Below, one piece after another: positions 47,700 to 55,170 of a stretch of DNA of 64,000 bases. The notes under the pieces were generated by a model. The model was given only the letters and a program-made list of their open reading frames with translations. It made no database searches and was not told the DNA's origin. The number at the start of each line of letters is the position of its first letter. The first letter of the stretch is position 1. Source of the stretch: Alteromonas marina (GTDB lineage Bacteria; Pseudomonadota; Gammaproteobacteria; Enterobacterales; Alteromonadaceae); contig NZ_JWLW01000023.1 in assembly GCF_000808575.1 (NCBI RefSeq), positions 124,001-188,000 of the forward strand, read 5' to 3'. The position numbers were made by a program, and so were the translations under genes.

Positions 47700-47993
47700 T
47701 TAGTTCATGCCGTATTGCTTAAGCTTCTTGCGAAGTGTGCCACGGTTGATGCCCATCATGATGGCAGCGCGGGTTTGATTGCCGCGTGTGTAAGTCATGA
47801 CTTCTTCTAGCAGCGGCGCTTCAACTTCAGCCAGTACCATTTCGTACAGGTTATCGATGTTTGCGTTATCCAATTGCTTAAGGTACTTGTTAACCGCTTG
47901 CTTTACAGAGTCACGCAGTGGCTTTTGAGCTTGCGTTTGTGAAGGCGTAGTTACTGTAGTAGTAAAAGGTGAAGTCACGTTTTGATCGAACAT
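47700..47993 (-). CDS. fis: DNA-bending nucleoid protein Fis
   Basis: A 97-residue Fis (E. coli 98). The C-terminal helix-turn-helix [27 protein letters not shown] is essentially identical to the known one; the N-terminal [25 protein letters not shown] is the beta-hairpin arm that contacts partners such as invertases. Fis activates rRNA and tRNA promoters in fast growth. It follows dusB by 30 nt, the standard dusB-fis operon. Confidence 0.98.
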   Translation of the reverse strand: MFDQNVTSPFTTTVTTPSQTQAQKPLRDSVKQAVNKYLKQLDNANIDNLYEMVLAEVEAPLLEEVMTYTRGNQTRAAIMMGINRGTLRKKLKQYGMN

Positions 47994-48023
47994 AATACTG
48001 TGTTGCTCTTAAGTTAGTCATCA

Positions 48024-49022
48024 CTATGCTGCGGGAGAAATCTGTCGGGTTTCTCGTGTCTGCAGCGCTTGAAAATATGCATTTAGTGCATCGAGTTGCT
48101 CAGTCGCATCATCGATAGCGTTAAACGTTTTACGAAACTGACGATCCGTATCGTGCTCCGCGAGATACCAGCCCACGTGCTTACGGGCAATTCTTACACC
48201 GGCTATGTCGCCATAAAAGTCCTGCACATTAGTTACGTGCTCATGCAAGAGTTTATATAGCTCTGACAGCGGCGGTGCTGGTAGGTTCTCGCCCGTTTCA
48301 AGATAATGTTGGATTTGCTTAAATATCCAAGGCTTACCTTGCGCGCCGCGACCTATCATTACGCCATCTGCACCAGTGTAATTCAGCACCTCTTGTGCTT
48401 TCTCAGGAGAAGTAATATCACCATTTGCAATAACAGGAATTGAAATTGCCGCCTTTATTTGACGTATGGTGCTGTATTCAGCTTCTCCTTTATACATACA
48501 AGCTCGGGTTCTGCCGTGAACAGCAAGCGACTGTATGCCGTTTTGCTCTGCAATGCGGGCAATCTCTACCCCATTGCGATTTTCTGGGTTCCAGCCGGTA
48601 CGAATTTTCAGTGTCACGGGTACATCAACAGCATTAACTACTGCTTTAATAATCGCTTCCACTGTGTCTGGGTATTGAAGCAGCGCAGAACCTGCAAGCT
48701 TCTTATTGACCTTCTTAGCAGGACAACCCATATTGATGTCGATGATTTGCGCACCGTTCTCAACATTAAATTGTGCTGCTTGAGCCATAAGCTCAGGATC
48801 AGCCCCAGCTATCTGTACAGAGCGAATGCCTTCTTCACCCTCATGATTCATACGCGCCTGTGATTTGGCTGTGTTCCAAACTTTCGGATTACTTGAAAGC
48901 ATTTCTGAAACAACAAGGCCTGCACCTAAGCGCTTACAAAGTTGGCGAAACGGTCTGTCTGTTACGCCAGCCATGGGGGCCAACATCAAATTGTTTTCTA
49001 ACTCGTAAGGTCCAATTCGCAT
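48024..49022 (-). CDS. dusB: tRNA-dihydrouridine synthase B
   Basis: A 332-residue FMN enzyme that reduces uridine to dihydrouridine in tRNA. It begins MRIGPYELENNLMLAPMAGVTDRPFR; the catalytic Cys lies in MGCPAKKVNKKLAGSALL (near residue 99). IGRGAQGKPWIF and HYLETGENLP lie further on. It heads the dusB-fis operon; the 5' region (49023-49392) contains structured DNA described separately. In many gammaproteobacteria prmA is directly upstream, which holds here except for the 370-bp gap. Confidence 0.96.
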   Translation of the reverse strand: MRIGPYELENNLMLAPMAGVTDRPFRQLCKRLGAGLVVSEMLSSNPKVWNTAKSQARMNHEGEEGIRSVQIAGADPELMAQAAQFNVENGAQIIDINMGCPAKKVNKKLAGSALLQYPDTVEAIIKAVVNAVDVPVTLKIRTGWNPENRNGVEIARIAEQNGIQSLAVHGRTRACMYKGEAEYSTIRQIKAAISIPVIANGDITSPEKAQEVLNYTGADGVMIGRGAQGKPWIFKQIQHYLETGENLPAPPLSELYKLLHEHVTNVQDFYGDIAGVRIARKHVGWYLAEHDTDRQFRKTFNAIDDATEQLDALNAYFQALQTRETRQISPAA

Positions 49023-49152
49023 TGTAAAATGTATAGCTCGCCATCTAAAACTGCACAGAAAATATACACCCGGCTAAAACGGGGCGCTAAGTGTACGTGT
49101 TTTCGCAAGGCTTGAAAAGGCTAAAAATCGCACAAAATTTCACTTCGTGGTC

Positions 49153-49383
49153 TTGACAGTGAAAAAAATCTGTCACATTAGTAAGCTAACGTCGTTTTTT
49201 AGTTTAAATATTGTACGAAAGTCTTACAGCCCCCGATTTGAAAGGGCTGTAATGTGAAAAAAATTAACAATTAATTAGATATTGACGATTTATATCGTAC
49301 GAATTTTCGTCGCAATATTGAGGTGGTTTGCCGTAAAGACGCTGATTTGACTAGACGTAAAATTAACCGTCTAGTCAGTTTTT
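49153..49383 (+). ncRNA. Candidate small RNA in the prmA-dusB gap
   Basis: The 370 bp between prmA and dusB, both on the minus strand, contain plus-strand signals. TTGACA (49153) has a weak CATTAG 17 nt on; a 9-bp perfect stem TTACAGCCC / GGGCTGTAA lies at 49224-49252; and a 10-bp perfect stem TGACTAGACG / CGTCTAGTCA (49348-49377) is followed by GTTTTT, like a plus-strand terminator. No plus-strand gene precedes it. The alternative is that these hairpins are dusB leader or prmA tail structures. There is no coding frame. Confidence 0.4.
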
Positions 49384-49392
49384 CGATAACGC

Positions 49393-50271
49393 TCAGTGTT
49401 TTTTGCCCGACACGCGCGCCCATTCACCATCTATAGCACTGGGTTCAAGAGTAATATCGTTTGCATAAGCTTCTTCAATTCGCGTGACTTGTTCAGCCAA
49501 TATGCCGGAAAGGACTAACAAACCGCCTGATTTGCAGTAGTTTGTAATAACGCTTTGAAGTTCTAGTAATGGACCTGACAAGATATTCGCCATCACCACA
49601 TCGGCTTCAAGCTCAGGTTGGTCTTCAGGAAGGTATACATCCAAACGGTCTTCAACACCGTTGCGGCGCGCATTTTCTTTCGTCGCTTGAAGGGCTTGTG
49701 GGTCGATATCAATACCGATAACGCGCTTCGCACCCAATTTCAACGCAGCAAGCGCTAATATACCTGAGCCACAGCCAAAATCGACAACGGTTTTATCTGT
49801 CATATCTATGCCGTCTAGCCAGCGTAAGCAAAGCGCAGTGGTAGGATGCGTACCTGTGCCAAAAGCAAGGCCTGGGTCCAACATAACATTAACGGCATCA
49901 GGGTCTGGAACGTCACGCCAGCTTGGGCAAATCCACAAGCGCTCGCCAAACTGCATAGGATGGAAGTTATCCATCCACTCTCGTTCCCAGTCTTTGTCTT
50001 CAAGTGGTTCTAGCTTGTACTTAAAGTCTGGACCTAAGACTTTGGCTTTACCCAAACGCTGAAGGATGCCTTTCATATCGGCATCTGCTTCGAACAGCCC
50101 GACTACTTGAGTGTCTGGCCACAATAACACTTCACCCGGCTTGGGCTCGTACATTGGGGTGTCTTTCGCGTCTACATAGGTAACCGCCTGCGAGCCATTT
50201 GCAGTTAGCATGTCTCCTATTGATTCTGCATATTCAGAAGAGGTATTAATTCGAAGTTGTAGCCAAGCCAT
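49393..50271 (-). CDS. prmA: Ribosomal protein L11 methyltransferase
   Basis: A 292-residue enzyme (E. coli PrmA 293) that trimethylates lysines and the N-terminus of ribosomal protein L11. The N-terminal substrate-recognition domain begins [32 protein letters not shown]; the catalytic domain has [15 protein letters not shown] and motif [25 protein letters not shown] 50271 fits the family start; a longer in-frame start at 50328 is rejected. It is upstream of dusB-fis, as in E. coli, but separated by 370 bp. Confidence 0.96.
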   Translation of the reverse strand: MAWLQLRINTSSEYAESIGDMLTANGSQAVTYVDAKDTPMYEPKPGEVLLWPDTQVVGLFEADADMKGILQRLGKAKVLGPDFKYKLEPLEDKDWEREWMDNFHPMQFGERLWICPSWRDVPDPDAVNVMLDPGLAFGTGTHPTTALCLRWLDGIDMTDKTVVDFGCGSGILALAALKLGAKRVIGIDIDPQALQATKENARRNGVEDRLDVYLPEDQPELEADVVMANILSGPLLELQSVITNYCKSGGLLVLSGILAEQVTRIEEAYANDITLEPSAIDGEWARVSGKKH

Positions 50272-50562
50272 AGTTGTCGTTCGTTGGGACCTTTGTTGGT
50301 CATTGTACCTTTGCTTGGCGTTAAACAAAATGCAGGCAGGCGAAAAGCTTTAAGTAAATCAGAACGCGATGCTTACAGAGGCATGATCAAATCTAACCAC
50401 TTTGGTTCTCAACAGGCTCTCAAGTACCCAATAAAACTTGGCTGCTCAATTGATTACGTAAGCCTCGAGAAAAACTAACCTTTTGTCGACTGGTGAAATT
50501 CTAATATAAGTTTATATTATGAGAAGGGTATCGCTTAATTTATAGTTTGGTTCATCTGTTGT

Positions 50563-51324
50563 ATGCGCGCACTTTTATCTGCTGTTTGTTTACTGTGTTT
50601 TATCATACCGCTTAGCGCGAAAGAGCTAGATGTGGTTGTGGGCTGGAACAAGCCTCCATACGTTATTTCACAAGAACACACCGGCTTTGAAGTTGACTTG
50701 GTGCGGGCGATCCTTGCTGAAATGGGATATGGATTGTCGCCTATTTATGTTCCTTTCGGGCGTACGGCAAGGCTATTAAAAGATGACGCCGTTGACATTG
50801 GACTTACCCTTAATCCTGCACACACAGTCGATCAAAGCATTTTATCTGAGCCATATATTATCTATCAGAACGTCGTGGTAACACGGGCAGACAGAGAACT
50901 GACGATAGACAGTATCGACGATTTGAAAGGTAAAAGCGTCATTGCTTTTCAAACCGCTCAATCGGTATTAGGTGAGGGCTTTGGGCGAACTCTCGCATCG
51001 CAAACTACCTATATAGAAATGGCACGACAAGATCGTCAAGTGGACATGCTGATGCGTGGTAGCATTGATGTAGCTATCCTAGATAGAAACATTTTTAATT
51101 ATTTCAAATCTAAAAATGGCACTTACTCTCAAGATAAGACCGTCTTTCATGAGTTGTTTCCCATCTCAGCGTACAGTGCGGCGATCCCTGACCCAGAGCT
51201 ACGAGCTAAATTTAACGCTACGCTTCGTCTTTTTATTGAAGACGGGCGGTATCAATTACTACTTGATGAGTACAAGCTCGACAATCTCCTTCACAAGCTT
51301 CCCAATGCAAATGTTGCTAACTAG
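50563..51324 (+). CDS. Periplasmic solute-binding protein (family 3, amino-acid-type)
   Basis: A 253-residue precursor with a signal peptide (MRALLSAVCLLCFIIPLSA) and a bacterial PBPb fold: VVGWNKPPYVISQEHTGFEVDLVRAILAEMGY is the family-3 opening, then VDIGLTLN and LKGKSVIAFQTAQSV in the hinge region. It resembles polar amino-acid or glutamine binding proteins, but no permease or ATPase gene is nearby, so it may serve a distant transporter or act as a sensor. It is 141 nt before the amidase gene on the same strand. Confidence 0.82.
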   Translation: MRALLSAVCLLCFIIPLSAKELDVVVGWNKPPYVISQEHTGFEVDLVRAILAEMGYGLSPIYVPFGRTARLLKDDAVDIGLTLNPAHTVDQSILSEPYIIYQNVVVTRADRELTIDSIDDLKGKSVIAFQTAQSVLGEGFGRTLASQTTYIEMARQDRQVDMLMRGSIDVAILDRNIFNYFKSKNGTYSQDKTVFHELFPISAYSAAIPDPELRAKFNATLRLFIEDGRYQLLLDEYKLDNLLHKLPNANVAN

Positions 51325-51465
51325 ATATTAACTTTATTGTCTAGACAGTGAACTATTTCTGATTCAACGTATAAGAAACTAACACTACATTGGTGCGAGT
51401 TTGTTCTGTAGCAAAGTTAATCTTCGCTAAAACAAGCACTAGAACTATGCGTTAAGGAAGAACCT

Positions 51466-53085
51466 ATGCTCAAACGGTGGTATTTACTGGCTATTGTTGT
51501 GTTATGCACTGCATGCGCGTCACAAGCAAATCTTAATAATGACATCGAACAATGGCTGGATAAGCCTGCCCACATTCAAGCGCAAGCTATTGCAAGTGGT
51601 GATACTACCTCTGCTGAAATCGTCAGCGGTTATATTGCCCGCATTAAACAGCTAGATACAAAGGTTAATAGTATCTTAGCGCTTAACCCAAACGCGCTGA
51701 CCGAAGCGAAAGTCATCGACAAAAAAATAGCGAGCGGTGAAACACTTGGCCCTCTGGCTGGCATCCCAGTTCTGTTAAAAGATAATATCGAAAGTACAGA
51801 AATGCCCACCACTGCAGGCTCAATGGCGCTGCTCAATAACGATACCGGTCGCAATGCGTTTATTGTGGAAAAACTGAAAGCAGCTGGGGCAATTATATTG
51901 GGTAAAACCAACTTGTCTGAGTGGGCTAACTTTCGTTCAGAGTCTTCGGTGAGTGGCTGGAGCGCTGTGGGTGGGCTTACTCGAAACCCACATATACTAT
52001 CAAGAAGTGCGTGTGGCTCGTCATCAGGCTCAGGGGCGGCAATGTCGCTTCGTTTGGCGTCTCTTGCTGTGGGCACTGAAACCAATGGTTCTATTATATG
52101 TCCCGCGTCTATAAACGGTGTAGTAGGCTTTAAACCAACAGTGGGTTTACTTTCAAGAACTCACATAGTGCCTATATCTTTCAGTCAAGACACCGCGGGA
52201 CCAATGACATCTAACGTTCAAGATGCCTGGCTGATGACGTCAATTATGGCAGGCACAGATGCAAGCGATAACGCTACGCTAGATGCAGACTCTCATCGTC
52301 CAGCTATGCCCGCATCGTCCATGCTTGCTACCGATTTAAAAGGTAAGCGAATTGGTGTGGTTAGGTACCGCCAAGGCGATAATCCTCATGTACTCGCCGT
52401 ATATGAAAAGGCGTTGAATCAGCTAAAAGCATCGGGCGCTGCGTTGGTGGACATCAGTGACTTCTCTCAGCCAGATTCTTTTTGGGCCGACTCTTATAAT
52501 GTTTTGCTTAGCGAGTTTCATCATAGCATCAACGAATACTTGTCGACGTCGCCAGCAGAGCTTCCTGTTAGGAACTTATCAGAGCTCATCGCGTTTAATA
52601 ATAAAACAGAACGCGAGTTAGCGTTATTCGACCAAGATATATTCGAGAAGTCGCTCGCGTCGACAGCCATTAACAGTGAAAAGTATCAAAATGCGCTGCG
52701 CCTTATTCAAGACACTGCAGGCAAGAACGGTATCGATACATTATTAGCAAAACACAACGTTGATATATTGGTTGCGCCCTCGAACAGTCCATCATTTCTT
52801 ATCGACGGAGTATACGGCGACCATTCGCCAGCCGGCTTTATTGGTATAGGGTATTTGGCTGCCATCGCTGGTTATCCGCACCTTACAGTACCTGCCGGAC
52901 AAGTAAAAGATCTTCCTGTGGGAATTAGTTTTATTGGTGGTAAGTGGCAAGACGAAAGTGTTTTGAAAATAGGTCGAGTCTTTGAAGCAAAACACGGCTT
53001 CTTCATTAAGCCTGGCCTTCTGCCTACACGTTTTGACAACCCAGCGTTGAAAGGTATTGAAGATGGTCTTGGTGATGACCGCTAG
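51466..53085 (+). CDS. Amidase (amidase-signature family), probable lipoprotein
   Basis: A 539-residue amidase-signature protein. The N-terminus KRWYLLAIVVLCTACASQ has a lipobox-like Cys16, so the protein is probably a lipoprotein. The Ser-cisSer-Lys triad is visible: Lys in PVLLKDNIE, the cis-Ser in SACGSSSGSGAA and the nucleophile Ser in VGTETNGSIICPAS. AAGGAAG precedes the start codon. It hydrolyses an amide bond of unknown type; related exported amidases act on aryl or peptide amides. The upstream solute-binding gene may be functionally linked. Confidence 0.88.
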   Translation: MLKRWYLLAIVVLCTACASQANLNNDIEQWLDKPAHIQAQAIASGDTTSAEIVSGYIARIKQLDTKVNSILALNPNALTEAKVIDKKIASGETLGPLAGIPVLLKDNIESTEMPTTAGSMALLNNDTGRNAFIVEKLKAAGAIILGKTNLSEWANFRSESSVSGWSAVGGLTRNPHILSRSACGSSSGSGAAMSLRLASLAVGTETNGSIICPASINGVVGFKPTVGLLSRTHIVPISFSQDTAGPMTSNVQDAWLMTSIMAGTDASDNATLDADSHRPAMPASSMLATDLKGKRIGVVRYRQGDNPHVLAVYEKALNQLKASGAALVDISDFSQPDSFWADSYNVLLSEFHHSINEYLSTSPAELPVRNLSELIAFNNKTERELALFDQDIFEKSLASTAINSEKYQNALRLIQDTAGKNGIDTLLAKHNVDILVAPSNSPSFLIDGVYGDHSPAGFIGIGYLAAIAGYPHLTVPAGQVKDLPVGISFIGGKWQDESVLKIGRVFEAKHGFFIKPGLLPTRFDNPALKGIEDGLGDDR

Positions 53086-53111
53086 TGGCAATTTTAAGCC
53101 CCAACTGAAAC

Positions 53112-53142
53112 AAAAAAGCCCTTGATTGAACTCAAGGGCTTT
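53112..53142 (-). terminator. Terminator downstream of the amidase and HiPIP genes
   Basis: An 11-bp perfect stem AAAGCCCTTGA / TCAAGGGCTTT with a 6-nt loop. Six A residues on its left make it a good minus-strand terminator for the HiPIP gene; the right side has only TTT, so plus-strand termination of the amidase gene would be weaker. Confidence 0.8.
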
Positions 53143-53242
53143 AAATGTTGTTCACTTCTTTTCATGCGTAGACTGCAACTTAGATTACTTACATTGCTTA
53201 CATCACTTTGCACTATGCAAAAGAAGATATACCTCTGCAGGG

Positions 53243-53536
53243 TTAGCCGGGCTTTTTCACCCAAGCGCTACACCAGCCATCAGCGTTAACAAGCTTATTA
53301 GGGAAAATGTTACAAGGGCGGTGTTGTTCGCCATCGGCGCCCTGCACGTACATGCAGTTTGCGCATTTTGCACCTTCAACAGTTGACGACGGTGTGTAGT
53401 TCAGTGCTTTTGCAGTAGGGTCATCAGCACTCAATTGTTCTTGAGCCTGAGCACGTAACGCTACACCACCTAATGTAAGACCGATAACTGTAGAGCCCGA
53501 CAGTTTTAAAAAGTCACGGCGATTTACAGATTTCAT
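53243..53536 (-). CDS. High-potential iron-sulfur protein (HiPIP), Tat-exported
   Basis: A 97-residue precursor. The N-terminus has a twin-arginine motif NRRDFLKLSG followed by a hydrophobic core and AQAQ, so the folded protein with its cofactor is exported by Tat. The mature part has four cysteines (Cys58, Cys61, Cys75, Cys89) in HiPIP spacing, for one [4Fe-4S] cluster that cycles between 2+ and 3+. HiPIPs carry electrons in the periplasm. A candidate Fur-like box lies upstream. AAGGAG sits before the ATG. Its redox partners are not in the window. Confidence 0.93.
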   Translation of the reverse strand: MKSVNRRDFLKLSGSTVIGLTLGGVALRAQAQEQLSADDPTAKALNYTPSSTVEGAKCANCMYVQGADGEQHRPCNIFPNKLVNADGWCSAWVKKPG

Positions 53537-53561
53537 AACATTCTCCTTAAGAGATAGAAAC

Positions 53562-53580
53562 GATAATGATTCTTTTTTAT
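53562..53580. promoter_or_regulatory. Candidate Fur-like box upstream of the HiPIP gene
   Basis: GATAATGAT followed by TCTTTTTTAT matches the 19-bp Fur consensus at about 12 positions, with the left half perfect and the right half poor. It lies 25 bp before the HiPIP start codon, where it could overlap the promoter. Support is modest. Confidence 0.35.
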
Positions 53581-53595
53581 TCAGTACCTTAAACG

Positions 53596-53623
53596 CAAAA
53601 ACCTGCCCAAAGAGGCAGGTTTT
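53596..53623 (-). terminator. Terminator of the CPXCG/flavin-reductase operon
   Basis: A 10-bp stem (AAAACCTGCC / GGCAGGTTTT) with a 6-nt loop, and A residues to its left, acts as a U tract on the minus strand. It lies 135 nt after the flavin-reductase stop codon. Confidence 0.8.
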
Positions 53624-53758
53624 ATGTATTGTTTAAATACTATCTCTTTTTGAAAAAAGATCGAATGAAATTTCGTATTTTCACTTGATCCAGATTAAAT
53701 AAAATTCAGAGTGATGCCTCCAGATTACAATCATCAGACCGTTTTTTCTGCTTCAAGT

Positions 53759-54388
53759 TCACTTTTTAGCTAGGGGAACTCCAGGTTTGGCGTAGGCAAA
53801 TTGTGCAATACGCGCTGTGCTGTGATAGCTATCTAATCCAGAAATACAGGCGGTGTTTGCTTTTTCTATATCTGCATACCCGTCTTTGTCAATAATGTTC
53901 TCTGGCATATGAAGCTCTCGGATTTCTCCAATGACCATTTCGGTCTCGTTGAGCAATGTGAAGTGTTGCGCCACCTTTAAGCCCATCTTGATTTGGCTTT
54001 CTTTAACAAACGGAGCACTAAATGACTCGCTAAACTGTGGTGTTAAGCCCACTGCTTCAAATTCACTTTCATCAGGGGCGTAGCGAGCAGATGTTTGGTG
54101 TGCCTTGTCTACCCAATCAGTTGACACGTGATTGAGCGTGTAAAAGCCCTGCTGCTTTATATTGCTAAGGGTGTCTCTTACTACAGTGTGTGGGCGCATT
54201 ATCATGCCTAAAAGTGGTGGATTAGCGCCCACATGAACAACCGAACTTACAATAGCTAAATTGTTGGTGTTACCGTTTGTAGTACCCACCAATGTGGCCG
54301 ATTTGAACCCAGACAAACTGTTAATTAGGTTGGCACGGTAACGCTGAGTTAGTTCATCAATATCGCTGCGAGTAAATTGTTTAGTCAT
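53759..54388 (-). CDS. Flavin reductase-like (FMN-binding) domain protein
   Basis: A 209-residue soluble protein of the flavin-reductase-like split-barrel family: NSLSGFKSATLVGTTNGNTNNLAIVSSVVHVGANPPLLGMIMRP is the FMN-binding opening and TLSNIKQQGFYTLNHV follows. Such proteins reduce flavin with NAD(P)H or use bound FMN to reduce substrates; the substrate is unknown. Its start overlaps the end of the CPXCG gene by 8 nt, so the two are coupled. No monooxygenase gene is nearby. Confidence 0.85.
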   Translation of the reverse strand: MTKQFTRSDIDELTQRYRANLINSLSGFKSATLVGTTNGNTNNLAIVSSVVHVGANPPLLGMIMRPHTVVRDTLSNIKQQGFYTLNHVSTDWVDKAHQTSARYAPDESEFEAVGLTPQFSESFSAPFVKESQIKMGLKVAQHFTLLNETEMVIGEIRELHMPENIIDKDGYADIEKANTACISGLDSYHSTARIAQFAYAKPGVPLAKK

Positions 54389-54572
54389 TCTCTCGTTCAG
54401 CCTCTATTTGAATGTCTTCACCGTGCTGGTAAGCGGTAAGCTCTATAGGCTGGCAACACACCTGGCAGTCGAGTACCTGTACTTGGCCAACATCGTTAAT
54501 TTCATCTATCTCTACATCATTGGGGGCCATACAATAGGGACATGAAAAGTCCATGGAACGGGTTAAGCTCAT
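54381..54572 (-). CDS. CPXCG motif-containing cysteine-rich protein
   Basis: A 63-residue protein whose N-terminal part has CPYC (Cys11, Cys14) and CQVCC (Cys36, Cys39, Cys40). The two CxxC pairs probably bind zinc in a rubredoxin-like ribbon, matching the small CPXCG family, which is often next to flavin or redox genes. The C-terminal part is acidic (EDIQIEAEREND). It overlaps the flavin-reductase gene by 8 nt. Function unknown. Confidence 0.87.
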   Translation of the reverse strand: MSLTRSMDFSCPYCMAPNDVEIDEINDVGQVQVLDCQVCCQPIELTAYQHGEDIQIEAEREND

Positions 54573-54765
54573 ATTTAATCGCCTTATTAATCACTAAACA
54601 GTTTTATTACGTAATGTTAAGACGAGTGGATTTTCTTTGAAAAGAGCATAGTTGTTTGCGTGGTTGTAGCGCGCAGGCAGCGGCGGTGTCGTTCAATCAC
54701 CGTTGAATATTAAATTTAAACCGTTGACTTCAATAGCGACCAGCTAGGCAAATAAAGGTGAAAAT

Positions 54766-55053
54766 GTGGCAAATAAGGTGGGAAAATGCTCGTGTTGTAA
54801 CAGAGAGACGCGCCTTACTTATCACCACCTTATTCCCAAAAAAATGCACCGACGCACCTATTTCAAAAAGCACTTTAGCAAAGCCGAACTGCAGGGCGGT
54901 ATTTATATTTGCAGGCAATGCCATAGCGGAATACATCGCTTTTATGATGAGATGACATTGGCTAAGCACTACTCCAATTTGCAACTTTTATTAGATGACG
55001 AGCAGCTTTCAGCGTTCTTTCAGTGGGTGTCTAAACAGCGAGTACGTGTTTAA
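54766..55053 (+). CDS. Small HNH-type zinc/nuclease-like protein
   Basis: A 95-residue protein beginning ANKVGKCSCCNRETRLTYHHLIPKKMHRR. Cys8, Cys11, Cys49 and Cys52 form two CxxC pairs for zinc; HHLIPK (His20-21) and CRQCHSGIHRFYDE (His53, His57) fit a treble-clef HNH fold, though whether it cuts DNA is open. The GTG start at 54766 has AAAGGTG 7 nt upstream; an overlapping frame with an ATG at 54758 is less likely. It is 117 nt before the FAN1-like nuclease gene, on the same strand. Confidence 0.8.
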   Translation: MANKVGKCSCCNRETRLTYHHLIPKKMHRRTYFKKHFSKAELQGGIYICRQCHSGIHRFYDEMTLAKHYSNLQLLLDDEQLSAFFQWVSKQRVRV

Positions 55054-55170
55054 AAAGACACATTTTGTACTTTTAGTAGCGGATGTGTAATTCAATCGCG
55101 ATGGATTTAATTTGATTAATATGTCTGTATAAATATACACTATTGGTGTTTTCATAGCCAAAGATACTTC

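Noticed and set aside
50284-50478. 64-codon plus-strand frame between prmA and the solute-binding gene
   Set aside because: Its start overlaps the prmA promoter side, composition is not protein-like and there is no ribosome-binding site; I treat the region as non-coding.
54758-54955. Overlapping ATG frame at the HNH-like gene
   Set aside because: The frame starting with GTG at 54766 has paired CxxC motifs, HHLIPK and a well-spaced ribosome-binding site; the other frame has none of these.
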